Source: Pseudomonas sp. UBA4194
GTDB lineage: Bacteria; Pseudomonadota; Gammaproteobacteria; Pseudomonadales; Pseudomonadaceae
DNA length: 64,000 bases
Assembly (NCBI RefSeq): GCF_002379585.1
Contig: NZ_DFUE01000018.1
Span: 3,019 to 67,018 of the forward strand
Direction of reading: 5' to 3'
Below the pieces are notes generated by a model. It was given only the letters and a program-made list of their open reading frames with translations, ran no database searches and was not told where the DNA came from. The translations under genes were made by a program, and so were the position numbers. Shown piece by piece: positions 1 to 9,661 of the stretch; within the stretch, counting starts at the first letter, position 1; each line of letters opens with the position of its first letter.

Positions 1-34
1 TGGGGTGAGGGGACCAGGCGCCGCGGTTCCTCGA

Positions 35-1738
35 TCAGCCCACCTGAGCGCCCACCTCACGCATCGGCTTGCCGCGCACCGGCGCATCGCCGGCCACGTA
101 ATAGGCTGCGGTGGAACGCGCTTCAGGCTTGCGACCACGAATTCGATCGGCAATCTTCTCGGCGATCATGATGGTCGGGGCATTCAGGTTACCCGTGGTA
201 ATGATCGGCATGATCGACGCATCCACGACACGCAGTCCCTGCATGCCATGCACGCGGCCCTGGCCATCGACCACCGCCATGTCATCGGTGCCCATCTTGC
301 ACGAGCACGAAGGGTGATAGGCAGTCTCGGCATGCTCACGGATGAACTGGTCCAGCTGCTCGTCGGTCTGCACCTCGGCACCCGGGCTGATTTCGCGGCC
401 GCGGTATTGGTCCAGTGCCGGCTGTTGCATGATCTCGCGAGTCAGGCGAATGCCGTCGCGGAACTCCTGCCAATCCTGCTCGCTGGCCATGTAGTTGAAC
501 AGGATGCTCGGATAGTCCCGCGGGTTCTTCGAGGTCACGTTGACCCGGCCACGGCTCGGTGAGCGCATGGAGCCCACGTGGGCCTGGAAGCCGTGTTCCT
601 GCACACCCTTGGTGCCGTTGTAATTGATTGCCACCGGCAGGAAGTGATACTGGATGTTCGGCCACTCGAATTCAGGCCGCGAACGAATGAAGCCGCCGGC
701 CTCGAACTGGTTGCTCGCGCCGATGCCGGTGCCCAGGAACATCCATTCGGCGCCGATCTGCGGCTGGTTCCACCATTTCAGCGACGGGTACAACGACACC
801 GGTTGGGTGCAGCTGTATTGCAGGTACATTTCCAGGTGGTCCTGCAGGTTCTGCCCTACGCCGGGCAGTTCGTGCACCACGTCGATGCCCAGGGGCTCGA
901 GCACATCGACCGGGCCGACACCGGAGCGCTGCAGGATCTGCGGCGAGGCAATGGCGCCGGCGCACAACAGTACTTCCTTGCGGGCACGGGCCTGGATGCG
1001 GGTGTCGTTGTCGCCGACCATGTAGCTCACGCCCACCGCGCGCTTGCCTTCGAACAGGATCTTGTCGGTCAGGGCATGGGTAACGATGGTCAGGGTATCG
1101 CGCTTCTTGGCTTCATCCAGGTAGCCGCGGGCAGTGCTGGCGCGACGGCCTTTGGGCGTCACGGTGCGGTCCATGGGGCCGAAGCCTTCCTGCTGGTAAC
1201 CGTTGAGGTCGTCGGTGCGCGGGTAGCCCGCTTGTACACCGGCTTCGACCATCGCGGCAAACAACGGGTTGTTGCCGGCCTTGGGCGTGGTGACGCTGAC
1301 CGGGCCGTTGCCGCCGTGGTAGTCGTTGGGGCCGATGTCACGGGTTTCGGCTTTCTTGAAGTACGGCAGGCAGTCCAGGTAGCTCCAGTCTTCCAGGCCC
1401 GGCAACTTGGCCCAGCCGTCGTAGTCCATGGCGTTGCCACGGATGTAGCACATGCCGTTGATCAGCGACGAGCCACCCAGGCCCTTGCCACGACCACATT
1501 CCATGCGGCGGTTGTCCATGTGCGGCTCGGGCTCTGTTTCGTAGGCCCAGTTGTAGCGGCGACCTTGCAGCGGGAAGGCGAGGGCAGCCGGCATCTGGGT
1601 GCGGAAGTCCAGGCGATAGTCCGGGCCGCCGGCTTCGAGCAGCAGGACGGTGACGCCCTTGTCTTCGGTCAGGCGCGTGGCCAGGGTGTTACCGGCCGAG
1701 CCGGCGCCGATGATGATGTAGTCGAATTCCTGGGACAT
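35..1738 (-). CDS. betA: Choline dehydrogenase BetA
   Basis: FAD-dependent GMC oxidoreductase, 567 aa, oxidising choline to betaine aldehyde, the first step of glycine betaine synthesis; normally membrane-associated. The N-terminus IIIGAGSAGN is the FAD dinucleotide-binding fold, and the C-terminal part has the GMC active-site stretch YHPSCSCKMG followed by NAPTIM. I chose the ATG at 1738 because it gives the family length (about 565 aa) and is preceded by GGAG in the purine-rich stretch before it; the frame stays open further upstream only through REP sequence. Last gene of betI-betB-betA, read right to left, 260 bases after betB. Expected to be under BetI control. Confidence 0.96.
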   Translation of the reverse strand: MSQEFDYIIIGAGSAGNTLATRLTEDKGVTVLLLEAGGPDYRLDFRTQMPAALAFPLQGRRYNWAYETEPEPHMDNRRMECGRGKGLGGSSLINGMCYIRGNAMDYDGWAKLPGLEDWSYLDCLPYFKKAETRDIGPNDYHGGNGPVSVTTPKAGNNPLFAAMVEAGVQAGYPRTDDLNGYQQEGFGPMDRTVTPKGRRASTARGYLDEAKKRDTLTIVTHALTDKILFEGKRAVGVSYMVGDNDTRIQARARKEVLLCAGAIASPQILQRSGVGPVDVLEPLGIDVVHELPGVGQNLQDHLEMYLQYSCTQPVSLYPSLKWWNQPQIGAEWMFLGTGIGASNQFEAGGFIRSRPEFEWPNIQYHFLPVAINYNGTKGVQEHGFQAHVGSMRSPSRGRVNVTSKNPRDYPSILFNYMASEQDWQEFRDGIRLTREIMQQPALDQYRGREISPGAEVQTDEQLDQFIREHAETAYHPSCSCKMGTDDMAVVDGQGRVHGMQGLRVVDASIMPIITTGNLNAPTIMIAEKIADRIRGRKPEARSTAAYYVAGDAPVRGKPMREVGAQVG

Positions 1739-1998
1739 GGAGGTTCCCTCTTTGAAAAGTGGCAAGGTGGAGCAGGTGCGCAGGCCCCTTTGTGAGCCGG
1801 GCCTTGTGTGAGCAGGGCCTTGTGTGGGAGCGGGCTCTGCCCGCGATGGGCGCGCCGCGGTGTTGCCTGGGGCCCCATCGCGGGTAGAACCCGCTCCCAC
1901 AGGGGGCTGCAGTGTCTGGGCAATCTGTGGCTGCTCAGCTTCCACAGGGGGCTGCGGTGTCTGAGTGCTCTGTGGCTGCTGCTCCCACAGGGGGCGGC
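1739..1998. repeat. REP-rich betB-betA intergenic region
   Basis: No gene. Holds a pair of inverted REP elements of the GTGGGAGCGGG type: one near 1825-1850 reading CTCTGCCCGCGATGG after the head, and its inverted partner near 1872-1899. Partial copies of the tail CCACAGGGGGCTG recur at about 1895, 1942 and 1984, giving a short degenerate array. It separates two genes of one operon, so it could attenuate or stabilise the betIBA transcript. Confidence 0.8.
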
Positions 1999-3471
<1,473 letters not shown>

Positions 3472-3520
3472 AAAGTCCTCGCTGGTGCAGTTAAGGTGGC
3501 AGCAGGCGAGGCGTGAGCCG

Positions 3521-4114
3521 TCAGTCCTGCTGTTTTGCCAATTGCATGTCCATGTACTCGCAGGCGATGCGTTGTGCCTGTTCGGTATCGAAGGCGTCGC
3601 CGGACAAGGCGCCGCGCAGCCACAAGCCATCGATCAGGGCCGCCAGGCCGCGCGCGGCGTTGCGCGCTTGTTCCACCGGCATTTCACGGCGGAACTGGCA
3701 GCACAGGTTGGAATACAGGCGGTGATCGTTGATCCGCTGCAACCTGTGCAAGGACGGCTGGTGCATGCTGGTGGCCCAGAAGGCCAACCAGGTTTTCATG
3801 GCCGGGCCGTTGACCTGGCTGGCGTCGAAGTTGCCTTCGATGATCACCTGCAGGTGCGCCCTGGCACTGCTGTCGTCCAACGCCTGCCGGCGTGCGGCGA
3901 CGTTTTCGATCAGCACGTTCATCAGGTAACGCATGGTCGCCGCGATCAGGCCGTTCTTGTCCTGGAAATAGTGGCTGATGATGCCGTTGGACACCCCGGC
4001 CAACCGGGCAATCAAAGCAATGCTGGCGTCGCTCATGCCAACCTGATCGACAGCTTGAAGCGTGGCTTCGATCAACTGCTGGCGGCGGATGGGTTGCATA
4101 CCGACCTTGGGCAT
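3521..4114 (-). CDS. betI: TetR-family repressor BetI
   Basis: A 197-aa TetR/AcrR regulator. Residues about 10-55 form the DNA-binding helix-turn-helix (RRQQLIEATLQAVDQ ... GVSNGIISHYFQDK), followed by the choline-sensing C-terminal domain. In Pseudomonas, BetI represses betIBA and is released by choline. It is the first gene of the operon, preceded by AAGGAG 9 bases before the ATG and by a palindromic operator at 4181-4200, as expected for autoregulation. Confidence 0.96.
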   Translation of the reverse strand: MPKVGMQPIRRQQLIEATLQAVDQVGMSDASIALIARLAGVSNGIISHYFQDKNGLIAATMRYLMNVLIENVAARRQALDDSSARAHLQVIIEGNFDASQVNGPAMKTWLAFWATSMHQPSLHRLQRINDHRLYSNLCCQFRREMPVEQARNAARGLAALIDGLWLRGALSGDAFDTEQAQRIACEYMDMQLAKQQD

Positions 4115-4172
4115 TGCGCAAATCTCCTTGGGCCTTCAGTACGGTCGATGAGCTGCCGACTGAAGCCAGTCT

Positions 4173-4200
4173 AGTTTATTTTGATTGAACGATCAATCAA
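4173..4200 (-). promoter_or_regulatory. BetI operator overlapping the betIBA promoter
   Basis: At 4181-4200 lie two perfect 8-base arms, TTGATTGA and TCAATCAA, separated by ACGA: a classic TetR-type operator 67 bases upstream of betI. Read on the minus strand, TTGATT (4195-4200) is followed after 16 bases by TAAACT (4173-4178), a plausible sigma-70 -35/-10 pair, so a repressor bound to the operator would cover the promoter. The palindrome is seen directly; the promoter call and BetI binding are inferred. Confidence 0.75.
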
Positions 4201-4280
4201 GAAAAGAGGAAGGGATGGATTTGCGGGGTTTTTAAGGGATTGGGGTGGGGATGGCAAGCGGGGTTTTGGATGGGAAGGGG

Positions 4281-4323
4281 TTGGGGATCTGGGGTGAGGG
4301 GACCATCCACCCCAGATCCCCAA
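4281..4323. terminator. 16-bp perfect hairpin between choV and betI
   Basis: TTGGGGATCTGGGGTG at 4281-4296 is the exact inverse of 4308-4323, with an 11-base loop containing the AGGGGACCAT block of the CCCTCACCCC repeat family. It begins 5 bases past the choV stop and could end or stabilise the choXWV message. There is no run of T after it, so an intrinsic terminator is only possible. Confidence 0.5.
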
Positions 4324-4327
4324 GCAA

Positions 4328-5509
4328 TCACCCCAGATTCTTGCCCAGCAACGCGTGATACAACTCGGTATCCCCCAGAATGCCCACCACCTGCTTGTCA
4401 CTGTCCTGCAGCACCAGCTTGTTGCCGGTCTGATAGCGAATCTGCAGCGCATCGCGCATGCCGATATCCGCGTGCACCAGGGTCGGCTTGCGCCCCAGGC
4501 CCTCCACGGCCTGCCCCGGCGCCCAATCCTGCAGGTCCAGCACCGCCTCGCCCTGGCGGGCGCTGGTCAATGAATTGCCCGTGCCCAGGTTGAGCCAGGA
4601 ATCGACACCAGGGTCCAGACACACCGAGCCATTGACGCGTTTGCACTTGTCCAGGGTGCGCATCAGGCTGCGTCCGCACAACACGTTGAGGGGGTTGGTG
4701 TGGGCGACGAAGGTGCGCACATATTCGTCGGCAGGGTTGAGCACGATTTCTTCCGGCACGCTGTACTGGATGATCCGGCCGTCCTTCATGATGGCGATAC
4801 GGGTGCCCAGCTTGAGCGCCTCGTCGAGGTCGTGGCTGACGAACACGATGGTCTTGCTCAGCTTGCGTTGCAGCTCCAGCAACTCGTCCTGCAGGCCCTG
4901 GCGAATCAAGGGGTCGAGCGCCGAGAACGGTTCATCCATCAGCAGGATATCGGCATCCATCGCCAATGCGCGGGCCAGGCCGACGCGCTGCTGCATGCCG
5001 CCGGACAGCTCGTCGGGCTTCTTGTTGCGCCACTGGGTGAGGCCCACCAGCTCGAGTTTCTCGTCCACCAGCTTGCGCCGTTCCTTTTCCGGACGGCCCT
5101 GCATCTCCAGGCCGAAGCTGATGTTCTCGCGCACCGTCAGCCAGGGCATCAGGGCGAACTTCTGGAACACCATGGCGATACGCTTGGTGCGCATCATCTT
5201 GAGCTCGGCGGGGGTGCACGAAGCGATGTCGATCTGCTTGCCTTCATGCTCGACGAACAGCTTGCCGCGGCTTACGGTATTGAGGCCGTTGATGCAACGC
5301 AGCAGGCTCGACTTGCCCGAGCCGGACAGGCCCATCAGCACACAGATCTCGCCCTTGTTGATATCCAGGCTGGCCTTCTCCACGCCGACGATCTGCCCGG
5401 TCTTCTTCAGGATCTCGTTGCGGGTCATGCCCTGATCCAGCAGCTTGAGGGCTTCGCGTGGATCCTTGGAAAAGATCACGTCGACGTTTTCGAACTTGAT
5501 AATGCTCAT
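4328..5509 (-). CDS. choV: Choline ABC transporter ATP-binding protein ChoV
   Basis: ATPase subunit, 393 aa, of a choline/betaine-type (ProV-like) importer. It shows Walker A GLSGSGKSS, the Q-loop region MVFQKFALMPW, the signature LSGGMQQRVGLARAL, Walker B ILLMDEPFSALD and the switch histidine VSHDLDEA. The last ~60 residues form a CBS-like region typical of ProV proteins. Its ATG overlaps the choW stop by 4 bases (ATGA), so it is translationally coupled. It is the last gene of choX-choW-choV. Confidence 0.95.
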   Translation of the reverse strand: MSIIKFENVDVIFSKDPREALKLLDQGMTRNEILKKTGQIVGVEKASLDINKGEICVLMGLSGSGKSSLLRCINGLNTVSRGKLFVEHEGKQIDIASCTPAELKMMRTKRIAMVFQKFALMPWLTVRENISFGLEMQGRPEKERRKLVDEKLELVGLTQWRNKKPDELSGGMQQRVGLARALAMDADILLMDEPFSALDPLIRQGLQDELLELQRKLSKTIVFVSHDLDEALKLGTRIAIMKDGRIIQYSVPEEIVLNPADEYVRTFVAHTNPLNVLCGRSLMRTLDKCKRVNGSVCLDPGVDSWLNLGTGNSLTSARQGEAVLDLQDWAPGQAVEGLGRKPTLVHADIGMRDALQIRYQTGNKLVLQDSDKQVVGILGDTELYHALLGKNLG

Positions 5510-6351
5510 GCATCACCCCCTATCTTGACGTCCGGTTGCTTGCAGATCCGGTCGAGCATGATCGCCAGCAGCACGATTGCCAGGCCGGCTTCGAAGCCCA
5601 GGGCGATGTCTGCGGTGTTCAGGGCGTTGACCACCGGTTTGCCCAGGCCGTCGGCGCCTACCAGGGCGGCAATTACCACCATCGACAGCGACAGCATGAT
5701 GCACTGGGTGATGCCCGCGGCAATGCTCGGCATGGCATGGGGCAACTCGATGCGCGACAGCAACTGGCGGCGCGAGCAGCCGAAGGCCTTGCCGGCATCG
5801 AGCAGTTCATGAGGGACGTCGCGAATGCCCAGGTAGGTCAGGCGGATTGGCGCGGCGATGGCGAACACCACCGTGGAGATAAGCCCGGGCACCACGCCCA
5901 GCCCGAACAGGGTCAGGGTAGGGATCAGGTAGACGAAGGTGGGCACCGTCTGCATCAGGTCGAGCACCGGCCGCATCATGGTGTAGAACATCGGCTTGTG
6001 CGCGGCAATGATGCCCAGTGGCACGCCGATGATCACGCACACCAGCGTGGCGAACAGCACCTGGGCCAGGGTCTCCATGGTTTCCTGCCAGTACCCCAGG
6101 TTGAGGATCAACAGAAAGGACAGGGCGACGAAAGCGGTGAGGCCCCATTTGCGCTGGATGAAATGCGCCAGCGCGGCGATCAGGCCGGTGAGCACGTAGG
6201 GGTTGAACCAGGTCAGGCCCGCAGTGAAACCATGGATGATCGTTTCGAGGGTCGAGGCGATGGCGTCGAAGGTCGACGCGCCGTGTTGCGTCAGCCAGTC
6301 GACGAACGCTGCGATGTACTCGCCAAGGGGAATTTTGTGATCTGTCAGCAT
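5506..6351 (-). CDS. choW: Choline ABC transporter permease ChoW
   Basis: Inner-membrane permease, 281 aa, ProW/BetW-like, with several hydrophobic segments and the EAA-type loop ELLDAGKAFGCSRRQLLSRIELPHAMPSI that contacts the ATPase. The start MLTDHKIPLGEYIAAFVDWL at 6351 was preferred over two in-frame upstream ATGs because family members start here. It lies 74 bases after choX and overlaps choV by 4 bases. Confidence 0.94.
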   Translation of the reverse strand: MLTDHKIPLGEYIAAFVDWLTQHGASTFDAIASTLETIIHGFTAGLTWFNPYVLTGLIAALAHFIQRKWGLTAFVALSFLLILNLGYWQETMETLAQVLFATLVCVIIGVPLGIIAAHKPMFYTMMRPVLDLMQTVPTFVYLIPTLTLFGLGVVPGLISTVVFAIAAPIRLTYLGIRDVPHELLDAGKAFGCSRRQLLSRIELPHAMPSIAAGITQCIMLSLSMVVIAALVGADGLGKPVVNALNTADIALGFEAGLAIVLLAIMLDRICKQPDVKIGGDA

Positions 6352-6425
6352 GGTAGTGAGTGTCCGCATGCGAGGGAACAAATGCCGGCTGGAGAGGGCG
6401 GCCGGAGCCGACCTCCCTGCCTGCG

Positions 6426-7373
6426 TTATTGCGCGAGCTTGGCTTTGGCGGCCTCCAGGCCGGGTTTGCCGTCGATGGTGGTCACGCCCGCGAGCCAGGT
6501 GTCGAGCACCTGTGGGTTGTTCTTCAGCCAGGCCTTGGCGGCCACATCAGGCTTCATCTTGTCGTCCAGGACGTTGCCCATCAGCGTGCTTTCCATGGCC
6601 AGGCTGAATTGCAGATTCTTGAGCAACTGGCCAACGTTGCTGCATTGCTCGGTGTAGCCCTTGCGCGTGTTGGTGTAGATGGTCGCCTGGCCAAAGTTGG
6701 GGCCGAAGAAATCGTCGCCACCGGTGAGGTACTTGAGCTTGAAGCGGGTGTTCATGGGGTGCGGTTCCCAGCCCAGGAACACCACGTCGGTGTTGCGGCG
6801 CTGGGCGCGATCGACCTGGGACAACATGCCGGCCTCGCTGGACTCGACCACCTTGAAACCGGCGTCTTTCAAGCCGAAGGCGTTCTTGTCGATCATGCTC
6901 TGGATCAGGCGGTTGCCGTCGTTGCCCGGCTCGATGCCGTAGATTTTGCCGTCCAGTTCCTTCTTGAACTTGACGATATCGGCGAAACTTTGCAGACCCT
7001 TGTTGTAGAGCGCCTCCGGCACGGCCAGGGTGTACTTGGCGTTTTCCAGGTTGGCGCGCACGGTTTCCACGGTGCCGGCATCGCGGTAAGGCTTGATGTC
7101 GTTCTCCATGGTGGGCATCCAGTTGCCGAGGAACACGTCCATGTTCTTGCCATCGGCCAGGGACTTGTAGGTCACCGGCACGGAAATCATGGTGGTCTTG
7201 GTCTTGTAGCCCAGAGACTGGAGAACGACGCTGGTGACAGCGGTGGTGACGGTGATGTCGGTCCAGCCGACGTCGGAGAAATTCACGGTGGCGCATTGCG
7301 CCGGTTCCGCCGCTTGAGCCAGCACCGGCAGGCTCAGCAGGGCGGCCAGCAACAACGATGGTGAACCTTTCAT
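6426..7373 (-). CDS. choX: Choline-binding periplasmic protein ChoX
   Basis: Substrate-binding protein, 315 aa, with a Sec signal peptide ending near ...LPVLAQAA/EPAQC. The quaternary-ammonium pocket described for ChoX is recognisable: W37 and D39 (GWTD), W85 (GNWMP), Y114 (KYTLAVP), N151/D152 (EPGND) and W202 (GWEPHP). AGGAG lies 7 bases before the ATG. First gene of the choXWV operon; it probably provides choline for BetA. Compare CaiX, which lacks the tyrosine. Confidence 0.94.
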   Translation of the reverse strand: MKGSPSLLLAALLSLPVLAQAAEPAQCATVNFSDVGWTDITVTTAVTSVVLQSLGYKTKTTMISVPVTYKSLADGKNMDVFLGNWMPTMENDIKPYRDAGTVETVRANLENAKYTLAVPEALYNKGLQSFADIVKFKKELDGKIYGIEPGNDGNRLIQSMIDKNAFGLKDAGFKVVESSEAGMLSQVDRAQRRNTDVVFLGWEPHPMNTRFKLKYLTGGDDFFGPNFGQATIYTNTRKGYTEQCSNVGQLLKNLQFSLAMESTLMGNVLDDKMKPDVAAKAWLKNNPQVLDTWLAGVTTIDGKPGLEAAKAKLAQ

Positions 7374-7800
7374 GGTGTGCTCCTAGTTTTTCTCTGGCGC
7401 GGGCCCCCAGGGACCTTCACGCTTATGTGATTGCTTGATCGAGTACGTTCAAACAGACAGGCGGGGTCGGTCGAGGTTTGCTCGGGCCAGGTGCCTTGCA
7501 ATCGAGTCCTGACGGATCATGTACCAGTGAAAATCAGACGCCTACAGGGGGGGTCGTATCCAGTACAGGCAGAGTCGTATCCAGTGCCGACGACGTCGCT
7601 TACAGATTTCTCGACCCTGCCAAACCCTCTTTGCAGCCCGCTTGCGTGCCTGAAACGTCACGGTTTGCTGCACGGCGCAGTTAAGCATGATTGCGTCGCG
7701 CACAGACGTGACGCCTGCGGAAAAAGCTTGATGTGGAGATCGTGTGGATCAGCGTAGCAGCAAGCCAGGCTGTGGCGGTTGGTGTTGGTGGTGGGACTTG

Positions 7801-7947
7801 GGATTTGTGGTGAATGGTCCCCTCACCCCAGCCCTCTCCCTGGGGGAGAGGGAGCCGATCACCGCTATCCGCAGCACCGCGATCTGCTTTTGGCTCCCTC
7901 TCCCTCAGGGAGAGGGCTGGGGTGAGGGGACCATTCACCGCAAATCC
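7801..7947. repeat. 55-bp near-perfect inverted repeat, CCCTCACCCC family
   Basis: Arms 7801-7855 and 7893-7947 are reverse complements with two mismatches by eye; each holds GGTCCCCTCACCCCAGCCC and an inner CTCTCCC/GGGAGAG stem. The loop is 37 bases. The same family occurs at 35118-35248 as a pair, and as single or degenerate copies at 1-15, 4281-4323, 14690-14750 and 41095-41130. Family and mobility mechanism unknown from sequence; a REPIN-like element is the simplest reading. Confidence 0.85.
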
Positions 7948-8187
7948 CAAACCGCGCACTTTTAGCCCATGCCCGCCCCCTCCCTGCATCGTTATCGAGC
8001 ATAAGTATGTCCAGGTGTTACCTCGCACCCGGCCACCCCCGTGCTTGTGGTGACACACCCCGCTGCACGCCCTTGCCACGCTGCTACCGAACTGCTCACA
8101 CCGCCTCATGGCGTGGCTCTTGCAACACAACTACCCCACCGAAAGCCTGCGCTAGTTAGCCCTCAGCGACGTCGTTTTCAGGATTTA

Positions 8188-8203
8188 TTGAATGGCCATT
8201 CAA
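8188..8203. promoter_or_regulatory. Perfect 16-bp palindrome upstream of gbdR
   Basis: TTGAATGGCCATTCAA is fully self-complementary, 106 bases before the gbdR ATG and embedded in AT-rich flanks (ATTTA...ATTTAGG). Size and layout fit a dimeric repressor site, and its outer TTGA/TCAA matches the outer bases of the BetI operator at 4181-4200. Protein bound is not known; this is a candidate operator. Confidence 0.5.
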
Positions 8204-8225
8204 ATTTAGGCATGAGCTTTGCGTG

Positions 8226-8259
8226 GTTATTGCAAAGCCCTTTCTGCAAGGGCAATAAC
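8226..8259. promoter_or_regulatory. Nested dyad 50 bp upstream of gbdR
   Basis: GTTATTGC at 8226-8233 pairs with GCAATAAC at 8252-8259, and inside it GCCCTT (8237-8242) pairs with AAGGGC (8248-8253). It could be an activator/repressor site or a hairpin in the gbdR leader. No factor can be named from sequence alone. Confidence 0.45.
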
Positions 8260-8309
8260 AAGAGCCTGCGCCTGAGGCCACCATCCGCTTTGCGTGAGGA
8301 GATACCGCG

Positions 8310-9404
8310 ATGACGTCGTTCAACACCGGGGCTCAACCCCAGACCCGCACCCCGCAATCCATCGGCTTTCTGCTGTTGGACAACTTCACCCTCATCTCCC
8401 TGGCGTCGGCGGTCGAGCCTCTGCGCATGGCCAATCAGTTGTCGGGCCGCGAACTGTATCGCTGGACCACGCTGACCGCCGACGGTGGCCAGGTGTGGGC
8501 AAGCGACGGTCTGCAGATCACGCCGGACGCCGCCATGCACAAGGCGCCGGCCATCGACACGGTCATCGTCTGCGGCGGTGTCGGTATCCAGCGCACCGTT
8601 ACCCGCGAACACGTCACCTGGTTGCAGGCCCAGGCGCGCCAGTCCAAGCGCCTGGGTGCGGTGTGTACCGGCAGCTGGGCCCTGGCGTGTGCCGGCCTGC
8701 TCGACGGCTTCGAATGCAGTGTGCACTGGGAATGCCTGGCCTCGATGCAGGAAGCCTTCCCGCGGGTGTCGATGAGTACCCGCCTGTTCACCCTGGACCG
8801 CAACCGCTTCACCAGCTCCGGCGGCACCGCGCCCCTGGACATGATGCTGCACCTGATCAGTCGCGATCATGGCCGCGAGCTGTCCGCGGCCATCTCGGAA
8901 ATGTTCGTCTACGAACGCATCCGCAACGAGCAGGACCATCAGCGCGTGCCGCTCAAGCACATGCTGGGCACCAACCAGCCCAAGCTGCAGGAAATCGTCG
9001 CGTTGATGGAGGCCAATCTGGAAGAGCCGATCGACCTCGACGAACTGGCCGTGTATGTGGCGGTGTCCCGTCGCCAGTTGGAGCGGCTGTTTCAGAAGTA
9101 CCTGCACTGCTCGCCGTCGCGCTATTACCTGAAGCTGCGCCTGATCCGCGCGCGCCAGCTGTTGAAGCAGACGCCGATGTCGATCATCGAAGTGGCCTCG
9201 GTGTGCGGCTTCGTTTCCACCCCGCACTTTTCCAAGTGCTACCGGGAATACTTCGGCATTCCGCCGCGGGACGAGCGAGTAGGGTCGAACACGGCCCAGC
9301 AGGTGGCGATGATGCCGATTCCGCAAGCCATGGTCCTGGCCGGTCCGTTGTCCTCCCTAAGCCAGGCCCGCAACGAATCCACCTTCGCCAGCGTCCGAAT
9401 CTAG
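8310..9404 (+). CDS. gbdR: Glycine betaine-responsive activator GbdR
   Basis: AraC-family regulator, 364 aa, with an N-terminal DJ-1/PfpI (glutamine amidotransferase-like) sensor domain (about 15-195, including the VCTGSWALACAGLLDG elbow) and a C-terminal double helix-turn-helix (about 225-320; VSRRQLERLFQKYL and IIEVASVCGFVSTPHFSKCYREYFG). In Pseudomonas GbdR senses glycine betaine/dimethylglycine and activates gbcAB, dgcAB and related genes, all present in this window. GAGGAG lies 9 bases before the ATG. The homologous CdhR at 16148 shares the architecture. Confidence 0.94.
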   Translation: MTSFNTGAQPQTRTPQSIGFLLLDNFTLISLASAVEPLRMANQLSGRELYRWTTLTADGGQVWASDGLQITPDAAMHKAPAIDTVIVCGGVGIQRTVTREHVTWLQAQARQSKRLGAVCTGSWALACAGLLDGFECSVHWECLASMQEAFPRVSMSTRLFTLDRNRFTSSGGTAPLDMMLHLISRDHGRELSAAISEMFVYERIRNEQDHQRVPLKHMLGTNQPKLQEIVALMEANLEEPIDLDELAVYVAVSRRQLERLFQKYLHCSPSRYYLKLRLIRARQLLKQTPMSIIEVASVCGFVSTPHFSKCYREYFGIPPRDERVGSNTAQQVAMMPIPQAMVLAGPLSSLSQARNESTFASVRI

Positions 9405-9439
9405 AGTCCAGCATGCACCCGAACGTAACCCGCGTCCTA

Positions 9440-9603
9440 CATGCACACGACCCCGTACCCGCGGCCTAAGCCGCGCCCTGCATGCACGCGAACCCGTACC
9501 CGCGGCCTAAGCCGCGCCCTGCATGCACGCGAACCCGTACCCACGGCCTAAGCCGCGCCCTGCATGCACGCAAACCTGTAGCAGCGGCGTAAGCCGCGTC
9601 CTG
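9440..9603. repeat. Four tandem 41-bp repeats after gbdR
   Basis: Units at 9440-9480, 9481-9521, 9522-9562 and 9563-9603 each begin CATGCACRCG and end GCCGCGYCCTG; a 28-base truncated unit precedes them at 9412-9439. The last unit carries the complete REP head GTAGCAGCGGCGTAAGCCGCG, while the earlier three read GTACCCGCGGCCTAAGCCGCG. The array therefore looks like slippage products of one REP plus its flank. No unique spacers, so not a CRISPR. Confidence 0.9.
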
Positions 9604-9661
9604 ACCGTGCACATGAATCCGGGACTGCGGCGTCCGCGGACGCGGCTTACGCCGCTGCTAC
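9578..9661. repeat. Inverted REP pair (GTAGCAGCGGCGTAAGCCGCGTCC)
   Basis: The 24-base element at 9578-9601 is exactly inverted at 9638-9661. It sits between the convergent ends of gbdR and the small gene at 9658-9906, and could serve as a bidirectional transcript end. The inverted copy contributes the TAG stop codon of the small gene. Confidence 0.85.

Larger units (their letters stand above)
7374..8309. other. 936-bp gene-free region between choX and gbdR
   Basis: No supportable gene: the ORFs here translate repeat sequence. It must hold the divergent promoters of choXWV and gbdR. It contains a 13-base direct repeat GTCGTATCCAGTA/G (about 7554 and 7574), a large inverted repeat (7801-7947), a 16-bp palindrome (8188-8203) and a nested dyad (8226-8259), each listed separately. 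Confidence 0.7.

Noticed and set aside
7681..8130. 149-aa minus-strand ORF in the choX-gbdR gap
   Set aside because: Product is mostly translated CCCTCACCCC repeat (LTPALSLRERE-like).
9412..9603. CRISPR array
   Set aside because: Contiguous 41-bp tandem repeats without variable spacers and no cas genes; the same applies to 28874-29132.
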